DNA of 64,000 nt, from positions 186,001-250,000 of the forward strand of contig JBBELK010000622.1 in the NCBI GenBank assembly GCA_037783545.1, written 5' to 3'. The translations under genes and the position numbers were made by a program. The notes beneath the pieces were generated by a model that saw nothing but the letters and a program-made list of their open reading frames with translations, had not been told where the DNA came from and searched no databases. Position 1 is the stretch's first letter, and every line of letters starts with the position of its first letter. This DNA is from Henricia sp. BOLD:AAB3569. Taxonomy: Eukaryota; Echinodermata; Asteroidea; Spinulosida; Echinasteridae. Shown one piece after another: positions 1 through 12,000 of this stretch.

Positions 1-89
1 TGCTAAACATGGTCAACTCCTTCTTGATCTTTATGTAGCTGTTCTTGGTCTCATCATAACGTCTTGTGATCTCATCTGGATCGCCTTTG
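1..89 (-). CDS. SMC6: SMC6 coding exon 20 (partial, runs off window)
   Basis: 29 codons plus: [20 protein letters not shown] and KELTMFS, matching the family's GD-x-E-I-x-R-x-Y motif near the end of coiled coil 2. The acceptor is TATTTTTAG. The exon continues to the left of position 1. The C-terminal ATPase half is not in this window. Confidence 0.92.
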
Positions 90-3000
90 CTAAAAATACA
101 AGATAGAAGCACTTTAAGAATATACTTTGCATTAGTGTGACTCTCTGAATGTTGAAAATGTCTCAAAGAATGGTACAGGGTTGGATTGCAATAAAGACAG
201 TTAGTGATGTCAGAGTTAGGACGTCCTAAGACATCATAGATTAGTTTGCCTTGCAATAAACATTAATGTATCCTAACTTGTGTCCCTGGGGTGGATTGCA
301 ATATAACCGTCTTTAGTCTGAGACACATCATGTGTCCTAACTGAGTTTATGACATCTTAGCTACGACACATTGAAAAATGCCTTGCAATATCCAAAAGTT
401 AGTACGTCTTAGCTAAGACATAAAAGCTTGTATGTCTTTACTGTTGTGAGCGGCGTTTCAATCGCATTCGTGTGTTTGCATACCATCGCGCATGTGCACT
501 ACATTACTTGCCGGTTGTTGATGCCGTACGTACGTACGCGCGCGTGACAGTGGCGTGAAAAACATCGTGAAAACTTTCAGAATTAACATAGGCCCAGCTT
601 GAATCGTAATTTCCTTTCAGTGGAAACTGAGTTTAAGAAAGATAAACTATCAAAAAATAAACTTTTGATCCTAGTCACAATGCTCCTTTTGTCTAAATTT
701 AGCAGGAAATTTAGAAAATGTTTCCAAAGACATAACTTAGGACACATATTAGGTGTCTTAAATGTTATGTGTCCTAGGACACAAGTTAGGATACATAAAT
801 GTTTATTGCAAGGCAAAATAATCTATGATGTCTTAGTGATGTCAGACCTAGGACGTCCTAGGGGTTAGGACGTCCTAACTGTCTTTATTGCAATCCACCC
901 CTGGACACATAACATTTAAGACACCTACTATGTGTCCTAAGTTATGTCTTTAGAAAATTGTTCGGAATTTCCTACTCAATTCAGACAAAAGGAGCATTGT
1001 GACAAGGATCAAAAGTTTATTTGTTGATAGTTTGTCTTTCTTAAACTCAGTTTTCACTGAAAGGAAAATACGATTCAAGCTGGGCCTATATGTTAATTCT
1101 GAAAGTTTTCACGATGTTTTTCACGCCACTGTCACGCGTACGTACGGCAGCAACAACCGGCAAGTAATCAGGCGCGGATCCAGGGGGGGTGGCGAGGGGG
1201 CACGTGCCCCCCGGGCAAATTGAGTCAAAAAAATAAATAAATGGGCGGAAAGGAAAGGAGGTAAAAGAAAAAAGGGGGGAGGGCAAGTAGTTGAGTCAAC
1301 AACAAAAAATGGGGGGGAAGGAAAGGCTGTAAAAAAAAAAGAGAAATCGGAGGGCAATCTTCTTAAAAAAAATACCGATGCCGATATTTAACATCTGCGT
1401 ATACTTTTTGGCTTTAAAAATACTGAAAAAATGCAATAAGAAAAAAAAGGTAATCAATCATGCCATGGAACTGAATTCCCCCCTCAACATCTAATCCCCA
1501 TGGTTGAGTATAATTACTGGTTTGACCATTTTTCGTTTGTTATCGGTAGTCTGTGAAGTCTGGTTTGCTGACCTGATTCCTCAAAGTATATAAATTGTTC
1601 TGTTTCGTCTGAAAAAGGTTCAAGGTATACCTTGTGGAAATTTTTGCCGAGGACAACTTGACGCCAATACACAAAGGCCTGCCTACTAATGGTCTATTAT
1701 GTCTTGCAGCCGATCTGCCGATGTTTTAACACAGGGCATTAGGGCAAGGAACAGTCTGAAATCAAGTCCTTTTCTTGAACTTTTCAACTGGACTGAATTA
1801 AAACCAAGAAAAAATCCGGAAAAATAAGAAATGATGATGGGTAAAAACTGCATATTAAATGCCAAATTGGAGAGGGAGAAACTTTATAGATTTTTGTCAA
1901 CTTAACCGGGCGAAAATAATGGCGAAAATAATTCTTCATACACACAATTCTCAAAACACACAATCTTCAAAACTTTTGCTTAAAAAAGTCAGTTAAAAGT
2001 GGCCAGGAATCGCCTTAGATTGCACCACAGAGCATCTTGAATCAAAAATTTCCAGGGGCCCTAAAGCGGCCCCCGGACCCCACGCCGTAAGGGCTTCGCG
2101 CTACGCGCTCGCATTTGTCCCTTTTTGTTGTGCCCCCCGTCTACAAAATTCCGGGATCCGAAAATAATTCTTCATACACACAATTCTCAAAACACACAAC
2201 AATCTTCAAAACTTTTGCTTAAAAAAGTCAGTTAAAAGTGGCCAGGAATCGCCTTAGATTGCACCACAGAGCATCTAGAATCCAAAACTTCCCGGGGCCC
2301 TTAAGCGGGCCCCGGACCCCACGCCGTAAGGGCTTCGAGCTACGCGCTCGCATTTGTCCCTTTTTGTTGTGCACCCCCGTCTACAAAATTCCTGGATCCG
2401 AAAATAATTCTTCATACACACAATTCTCAACACACACAACAATCTTCAAAACTTTTGCTTAAAAAAGTCTGTTAAAAGTGGCCAGGAATCGCCTTAGATT
2501 GCACCACAGACCATCTAGAATCCAAAATTTTCCGGGGCCCTTAAGCGGGCCCCGGACCCCACGCCGTAACGGCTTCGCGCTACGCGCTCGCATTTGTCCC
2601 TTTTTGTTGTGCCCCCCGTCTACAAAATTCCTGGATCCGCGCCTGGTAATGTAATGCACATGCGCGATGGTATGCAAACACACGAATGCGATGTAAAGAT
2701 ACAACAGTAACGATATACAAGCTTTTATGTCTTAGCTAAGACGTCCTAACTTTTGGATATTGCAAGGCATTTTTCAATGTTTCTTACATGTAGCTATAAA
2801 CTCAGTTAGGACATGTGATGTGTCTCAGACTTAAGACGGTTATATTACAATCCACCCCAGAACAGGAAACTACATGTACATGTATAATCAGTGGTAAAAG
2901 CAATTCATATGGGTCATTCCATGAAGTTAAGAGACGGTGTCCCTGTTACATCCGAGACATTTGTTTACCCTATGAATTTCATGAGTCAATTATACTTAAA

Positions 3001-6000
3001 AAAAATAAGCGGTTGAATGAGAGATATTAAAATTTTCCATCAATTGTAACAAATTCTAGAAGCAACAGTCAATTAAAAGGAATTTTGTGGAAATGCAGGT
3101 GTGATTTTTCAACACATGTTCGTGAACTACCGGTACATAAAAATGCAAGTTAGAATTCAAATTCAGATTACAAAATATTGTTTAGGTCAAGAACTGTATT
3201 CTCATGTCAAATTCAATGAGATTACTTTAGGGATCGGAGGTGAAATGAGCTAAATTGGCTGGTGTCCCAGTTACGTCCGCAACCAACATTTCATCAAATA
3301 ACTCAAAATTGCCAGACTCCATTATGACTGAAGACTCAAAATTGTTTAAAGAACAGGCAAAGCAACTAAACTCCTCAAAAAACTTTGGAAAGTCAATTTT
3401 GACTGACCATTTCTCTCTTGCTACTACATGTGTGTAAATCATTTCCCTTGAATTTGGTATAATTGGAAAGCCCTGTTATTCCTCTTTACAGTGATGTCGT
3501 TTTAACTGACCAGTTTATTACATTAAACTAATACCTCTGCTGCTCCTTCTCGATACGCTTTGTAATCTGGTCTATTTCGCTGTCGATATTCTGGGGTTTT
3601 CTAGCCGTAACAATTCGCTCTGCATGAATCTTCTCTGCTTTCCCAATCATTTCCTGCAATGGTATAGCAAAAAAAGTCACCATTGATACGCTGTTTTGGC
3701 TTCAAATCAAACATAACCAGACTGAGAAGCAACACCGTAGGACTCAAGTCCCGATTTTCAAGGACTCAGACTCGGCCAGTCAGGACTCGGACTCGTGATT
3801 TGGGCTGAGTCCATCTGAATCTAGTAAAAAAAATAAATATACAATATTTTTCAAAAAGTATGTAATATGGGCGCGAACATTTTTTAAAGTGTCTATTGTA
3901 ATTTATTTTGGGGCCGAAAGTATTTCGAACATGTGAAATAAATTTCTGAGAATGTAAAATAAATCATTTCTACCACTTACAAAAATTTTGAGCACTCGAA
4001 ATGTATCTTACCCCCCAAAGAAACATTTTTCTCGGCCTAAAGCAAACTGACAAGCTGCTAAAGATCACAGGCACGATCATTGACACTTGCACTTGAAATT
4101 GAAATAAGGACTCGGGACTCAGACTCCGCCTGCCGAGGACTTAAGGACCTGCAGCCGATTTCACGAAACTTTACGCAATTGCGTAAGTCCACTTATGCCA
4201 TAAGTTATTGCGTAACTTGCGCAATAAGTTAATAAGCGTTTCACGAAAGATGCGCCACATCAGGATGTGGCGCAACTCGCCGACTTACGCCATAAAATGT
4301 GGCGTAACTTGCGCAATGGTTTTTGGTGGCGTAAGTTGGAAAAATGTGTCGTAGGACAGTGGAAAATGGCGATAATGCAGCTAGCTACACGTGCTTATTT
4401 ACCGCATCGTCAACGAACTGAACCCCAGCCTTCCGTTTGTAGAAAACGGCCTTTATCGGTGAAATCTGCGACTCGACGCATTATGACTCGCGACAGCAGC
4501 CATGATGACCGTGCAAAATTTGTTAAAAACAACGACGTATGTTTTATGTACGACTATTTTATCAAGCGCAAGCATCAAATAGTCGTTGATAAACTAGAAA
4601 TTAGCCTCGTCCTAGAAGTTACAAGTGCTAAAGTGAAAAAATAAACGTTGCGCAGCTAAGAAGAGTTTCGTGAAATCGATTTTAAGTAATTGCGCAGCTA
4701 CGGCATAACTTTATGGCGCAAGTCTTGCGCCATAACCGTTTATGGCGCAAGTTACGCACTGTTTCGTGAAATCGGCTGCTGGACTTAGACACCAAGGACT
4801 CTGACAATGGAGACTCGACTACAGCTTGTTTTGGGCTTATTTTGAAATATTCCCGACTTTTTTATTTTCTGATGAGGCTTTTTTTCTTCAAATTTCCCCG
4901 ATTGGAAAACGGGAAATGGGTCTTTCCATAAAAACAGGCGCCAAAGTGTGAAATTTTGATGTATTTGTAAAAATGGCCTTTTTAAGTTAACAAAATTGTT
5001 TAAAGAAATTTCTGTGCAATTTCTAAATAATGTTGAATATTTAAAATAAATTACAAATGGTTAGACATGTCTTGGTACCATAGTCTTGAAAATATTCAGG
5101 AAAATTGTTTCATTTTCAACTCTTGCGATTATATTTCAAGTCTTTTTGACCAGTTTATTTCTGGAAAAGGTAGTTGCTGATTTAATTTGATGTAATTTAA
5201 TCAATTCGGTCATGTTATGCCGAAAAGAAACGATTTCTATACTTTCCAGAAATTGTATTGGGTTCCGTTCCTTATGACTGTCCCATTCCTACCAAACTTT
5301 TAAACGACGATCTTAATTTACTCCGCAATTTTTCAAAATAATAACAGGGATGCATGCTGACGAATGTAATGGAACGGATTCCCAGTATCCTTTAAATAGC
5401 AGCCAATCGCAGACGCGGACAACGGCCAGCATTACCGAGTACATGTACATGTATCACATGCATGCACGGTGTTTACAATCTGCGCGCGTTACATTTAAAT
5501 GCCTGCAATCATGCTGCAATGCACTGCCAAGCGTCCTAAATGGTCCAGCAGAGGCGACAAGATTTATGTCACTTGTTCCACCCCGAAATGGGGCCTGTTT
5601 CAACAGGGCCACTGTACGCAGGAGTTAGGGAGTGCGTTAAAGGGGCACTGTTGCAAGAGGATGGTAGATTATCTGTTTTTGAGTGATTCTGGGGATAAAA
5701 CCATTATAAATCAAAAGAAAGACATCAACAAACTCTTCTGAAGAAATTTCAGCTCTGTCAAATGTACCACGTCTTCTATAAATTAAAAACCATATGCATT
5801 TTACCGATCTTGGCTGGGTGTTTCAAATATTTGTTCTCAGTCAGTGAAATAGCATACACGTACCGGTAGCACACAGCGCCCATTTCGGACCGCCCAGATA
5901 AGAAGTACATGTAAATTGTTTGCAAACAATCTAAATAAATTTATCTTCATGGACTCTTTTCTGGTAAAATTATATCATCTCGGGCGGAAACATTTCATTG

Positions 6001-9000
6001 GATAGTTGCTACCAGTTTAATCTTTACTTTGAGTAAGGTTTTCCCAGTCAACTCGTTAATTAACTCGTGTGGTCATTGCAAATGATACAGTGGCCCTTTC
6101 AGTGAACGATTTCGTTCTGAAATATTGTATAGCAGATTTGCTATGCAATTTTTTTTTTCCGTAGCAATTTTTAAATTTTGTTTAGCAATCCAGTATTTTT
6201 GTATAGCAAATTCAAAATGAATGATTAAACGCTGCATACAAAGGCTTCTTTTGCGAGTTATTTTAAAGACCATAACAATGTTGTTAATATTCACATTTTA
6301 AATTTAATGAAAGATTACCCTTATTACCACATGTTTTATTTCAGTACATGTAGTCTCTGAATAGCACATTAAAACTGGAAAAAGGATTGTTAATACTTGC
6401 AGGCTGCACAGTAAGAGTAAGACTCTTGAGAAGCTCATCAGAATTTTTCTTTTTTAAAAACTAGGCCTAAAGCATCGGCGAGTGCAGATTTGATGAAAAA
6501 ACTCAAAATTTTTGAGTGGGAAAATTTTAATATTTTGTGAGGAAACATTTCCAAAAACAATTTTTCAGTCTGCCTCGTGTTTTGCACACAAAGTCTGAAG
6601 CCATGATCAACTACATTTACTCAATTCTTTCCCATACCGCGCCCATTGCCTAGGCCGTAGGGTTCGCCGTAGGCCTCAGTCTTCCAGGTTCCCGCCCCGG
6701 TATATCCCCGCCCCGCTCGTCGCTCAGGCGCTGCATGCAGAGCCAATAAGTGGAAGGCTCAACACGGCTAGTCATTGTCGGTAGCTTGCGGCCGTTCCAC
6801 TTTCGAAATATCCTCATTTCTCCAACACATTTTTACACTTTGTCCATGAGAGTGGACGATGTTTTCCACAAAAATGACGATCAACCAAAACACGATCGCT
6901 GCGATCATTCCTCCATGCCTGGATGCACGAAAAAAAAAAAAGATTACGAAACAACGATCATTAAAATCACGGTACGATCCTTGCTGTATGGTACGACTCG
7001 ACGGCCCAGCTGAGCTGATATAGATCTCCATGCACATGCATACACAACTAGGCCTATGTTTTGCAAGAAAGCGATCGTGTTGTAAAACGCATGCTGATTG
7101 GCTGGTAAAAATAATATGACTTGTTGCTACTAAATTCTGGCCAATGACGTTTAAGTTAACAAAACGGTGATCGGCAGCATAAGATATCAAGCCGCTGACT
7201 TGATTTACTGTGTTCACATGCGCGCATGCGCATATGCTCTTCGCAGGTTTTTGTGCCGTTGCACAGAGAACGTATCACTGCATGTAGCGATAGCGAAACG
7301 GCCGTGCTGTGGATTAGCACCGCTATCGGACCGGGCCGCTGGCTGAGGACCGTAATCGGGAATCGGTAAATTCTTTACTTTTTCATGCGTGTCGGACCGG
7401 AATTTCAGCGTAGGCCTATCGTGCCGATATGCACGTGCCGTAAGCCGCCGCGGCGATACGTCAGTCTGGTCAGTTTTCCATTTTCGTTTTTTCATTTCTC
7501 ACTAACATTTACAAAACTATCTGGAAGTGCAAGAATAAGGACAAAATGTTGAAAAAAAATGTGTCGCAAATTGCATCGCTAAATTAAGTCAAAAACTGCG
7601 ATGCACTTTGAAAAGTGCGTCGCAGATTGTCAAAAACGCGTCGCATTTTGCGATGCGATACAGGGGAAATCGTTCACTGCCTTTATAATCTCACCTCCAC
7701 CAATTTGGCTTTATCATCAATCTGCTTCTGCATGGCATTGAGATTGTCCGTGTGCTCTTTCTTCTTGTTGGTGTAATGCTTGAAGTGATTCTTGGCAGAT
7801 TCAACCTCAGTACTGGCAGTCAATACGTCATCCTTAGGGAAGATTGGATGCCAGAGAATTAATTAATTATCAATGTTCCACTTTATCATAATAGTGCATT
7901 AAAATCTTGTTAAGGGACTGTTACAACATCGGAACAGCCTTTGTTTTCGTTCTGATTTTTTGGCTTTTTTGCAGTCTTTTTGCGGAAAAGGTGCTGATTT
8001 TTGTGCTTATTTTTTTTGGCTTTCCGCAGCAGCTTCCTGCGGAAAGCCTTTGAAATAGTTCTGATTTTTTTTGTGGGTAATCTTCTTCTTCTCCCTGAAG
8101 TCCCATAGACAGAGCACATGGTCCTTCGGACTGGCAAAATTGTCACTTGCAAAGATCGGATCATCATCAAACTCGGTCACAACAATGACCTCATAGTGAA
8201 GTACTGCACCAACGTGTTTACATCTTGATGACGTCATCACAAGCACTTGAAATTTAATGCCTCACATATTCAAAAATCTGTAATAATTCAACAGTTTGAG
8301 ATACAAAAACTTTATTCCTTCGGCAATGGTTATGACTATCCAATGTCTAAATTTCATACACAGACATTGACCTTGAATATTGCTTCCTATTGGTCGAAAA
8401 CGAGGCTGCCCCGTCATTTCAAACTGGTAGCAGATACCGAGATCGGGTCTGGAGGTGTTAGTCATAAAAAAATACCAAAAGTCAAGTCGTCACACGAAAG
8501 AGTGCCCTCTAGCGGCAGGTTACGTGAAAAATGGCCAAAACGCATTTTGAAGAGATGTCTGTGGCGAAGTTTTTGCAAATTGGCCCAAAATTGTTGCATA
8601 TATGTTCACTTAGAGTCAGTGAACATGCCCATACCTTCAAAAGGTTTGATGACGTCACCAGGTGTCAAATTACACTCAGTTGAACATGCATTATTTTAAC
8701 AGCTATATCTAGAGAACGAAAAGGCCGATGAAGGTCAAATTTTGTGTTTTAGGTTTGTTGTGACTTGGTCTAATGCATATTATCAGCAAAATGTTGTGAC
8801 GTCACGATGACGTCATCAAATAAGCTCATTTGTGCAGCATACATTAGCCAAGGTTGTTCACTTCCTCTATTGGTCATATGACCTTGAAACCTAGCAGGTA
8901 CGTAGAGCTGGTCAATAACATATAACATACCAAGTTACATTAGTGTGATGTCATTCATTGATTTGTTATGAATTTTTGAATCTGGAAACCTATAGTACAT

Positions 9001-12000
9001 GTACATCATACACACAGTGCTGTATATGAGTGTACATAGGCATGTACGATATGCATACATCTAATATCAATTAAAATAATTTTTTTGTTTAGGTGCCAAA
9101 CCCACAACACACGGACAATACATTTTGAAAACACAGTTTAAAGAGGTATTAGTCTAATGGGCAGAGTTACCTTGATAGGCTCCACGCTATCTGCAAAACT
9201 CTTCATCTCTTCGTCCAATGTTTGAAACTGTTTCTTCATGGTGTCATGCTGCTTGTGAATGTCTTTAAACCGACCTTCTAGTTCATCCAGATTGTCCTGG
9301 TATACTGCCTTTTCTCCGTCTATTGTAGCTACTTCTTCCTCTAAGGTACTCACATCTACAGGAGGCACGTCCTCTATTGCTTCCAACTGCTGCTTATCCT
9401 ACAACATGTGAAGAGTTCAGATGCAACAGCCTCTAAGTCTGTCCGAGGTCTTTCATTTTAAACCAGCAATGTTTATTATACGTTTCTATGTTTAAAAATA
9501 GTATACATGATTGGTAAACTGTTACAAATAGTTTTATCCCTCTGTGTGATTGAAGATATGCATGATTGAAACCAACCTGAGCAAACACCAGCTCCGTACT
9601 TCGTCTAACTTTTGAGAAAACAGTCAAAAAAGGGTTTGCAGTCATTTCGCCTAAAAACCACTTCGCCCTGAACCACGGCCTGTGCACAAAGTGGTTTTGG
9701 GGCGAAGTGGCATTTGGGCGATGTAGTGTTTGGACGAAGTAATTTCGGGCGAAATGGCACTTGGGCGAAATGTTTTAGGGCGAATTGAATTTTCGTCTAA
9801 TGAGACGAAAACTAATTGTCTTACTCATTTCTCAAAGACTATAGCACTTCAGACAAAACCATTTTAGGGGAAGTTTTCTACGGTCATCATGTTTATATTG
9901 TGTGAGATAGGCGTAAATCTGTGAACATTTCTGATTTTCGAGATACCAATGATGTATACTGCCTTTAAGTTTGCCGATTTCACTTTAAAGGCCCGATGTA
10001 TCATTCGCAAGATACAACTTTTTGCAGATTCATGAAATAAGAGTGTAAAATATCTAAGGAAGAATGTTAGTAAACTAGCCTGAAGAAATGTCAGCTACAT
10101 GTACATGAATGCATCAGTGCTTCAGAAAACCTTGAAAATCTATGGATTTTGTGTACAAGTGAATGGTAAACCCACCTTCGGTTGTCAATTTCCAACATTG
10201 AAATACCATTTTTTACGCAAATAAATTCATGCGGTGTTTGTTACCATTGCTATCAACACTTTGAGTAAGGTTTTTCTTGTCAACTCATGAAAAACAAAAG
10301 TGGGTCATTGCAAATGATACAATGGGCCTTTAAGTGCAAAGAAAAGGTTATTTACCACTAAATAAAATATCACATTTTCAAAAATGTAAAAAAAAATGTT
10401 AAATTTGACTGCCCTTTTTTGGCAGAAAGCTCTAAATTAATCTTTTTGGACAAGTCATAGGAAACTGTTGCATAATTACCTTAGACAGAACTGGAAACAT
10501 CAAATAAATAAGTAAATAAATAAAAAGCTTGGGTTTCTACAGTACAGAAAATGCAAAGAAATGAAGCATGGCAGGCAGGCATCTTCGTTTTATCTACTTC
10601 TAAAAGTAAACCTACATTGGGAAAGCGTGAAGAATCAGTGATCGAGGGGGCTGCCATCTTCAATGTGACACGTGATCTGATGCGCGCTTTCTGATTGGCG
10701 CTGTGTACTTAGCGGCTTTTACGGAAAAGTTTCAGTCAGTTTCTGCACCCCCCAAAAATGTTTTGATTAGCTTAGAGCTGGGTGGAAATCTCCCTTCACC
10801 TTCATGGTTTTCAACAGAATTCCTTTCTTTATATAGTCCTTTATGTACTAAGAACATTTTATTCAGAATTTCATCCTGGAAAAGTCAGAAAATTTGTCTT
10901 TTTCCCGCAAAACTGAAAACGACAGGTCACGTCAATCAACTCGAGCTACATGTATGTGTGGGACGTCATAGCGAGGAGACACACAGAGCTGCTTCACTGA
11001 CTGTTGTCGTTTTCCTAACTTCTCACAGCAAACACATACACGTTGTACGCATGCACGGAACCGCGGATTTTCCACAGAGTTGCAAGTGTTACCACCAACA
11101 AGGCACGAAGCTGGCATTTTATTGATATCAAAAATGAATGCAGTGTAACAACCACTGAGAAAATACACCGGAAACATTTAAAACTTTTACAGAAAAATAA
11201 CGACTGGTGGTTTATGCTATGCGGAAAGCATGCAACTTGCTCTGCAAAATAGTGACTGTCTCCTCACTATGACGTAGCGGGGTCAATGCATAGCATTATG
11301 ATGTTATCACCCCGTTTTTTATTTTGGCCTGTTGCCGGTTGACGAACACGGTTACTTTATCTAGTAACATTCGTTTTATAAAATAACTTTCTTCCTCGTC
11401 AAGAAGCTAGCTTCAAGCTTTCAACCCGGCTTTAAGCGTGGGAATTATCAGGTTTTTAAGCAAAAACTATTTGATGAGATCGTATACTAGGCACTGAAAG
11501 CTTTCAATTGATAACGTTATCACATTTTTCATGGGAGTGGTATTTCGGCTTTTGTGCCTAAATCCTCCATTTATAGAATAGGATTTCCCGGTTATTTTAG
11601 CACTTATATCAAGCAAATTTCCTAGAATAGTAATTTAATTTAGTCCCCAAACAGGGACGAGCTAACTTCTTAATTTGGATTTATATAAGTCTCCAATGGA
11701 TTTCACTGGTGCAGTATAATTCAAATAGACAGCGTTCTAATTCGTCCCGATTGCGTGAAATTCGTCTCGTGCGGTGATATGACCCAAACCCCTGCCAGGC
11801 TTGCCCCATTTGACACATTCCTTACTTTGAGACATCCATCATTTAGTAGCTTGAGGTTCAAACAAATTTTTCTTTGGGGGGGGGAAAACAACTTTTGTGA
11901 GCAGTTCTTCTTGTTCTACCCATCCTGCAACTGGGGTGTTTCAAAATAACGTGAAATATCTGTCAACCAGAATTTCAAAACTTTGAGTGACTTAAAATAA

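Larger units (their letters stand above)
177..2862. mobile_element. Large foldback element (palindrome), interrupted by a hAT-like insertion
   Basis: The arm at about 293-775 is the reverse complement of 900-1168 continued at 2646-2862, so the two arms pair over about 480 bp once the insertion at 1169-2645 is removed. The ends carry GGTGGATTGCAATA / TATTACAATCCACC. The central loop (about 776-900) is itself an inverted copy of the outer left flank (177-292), which contains TTAGGACGTCCTAA palindromes. No protein is encoded. It is probably a non-autonomous DNA element of unknown superfamily. Confidence 0.8.

Noticed and set aside
6768-7217. 149-codon minus-strand frame
   Set aside because: Lies inside the hAT-like element but shows no transposase motif (no hAT dimerisation or DDE signature).
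8247-8699. 150-codon plus-strand frame in the intron between exons 17 and 18
   Set aside because: No recognisable domain and low-complexity context; more likely chance or an old repeat with GACGTCA motifs.
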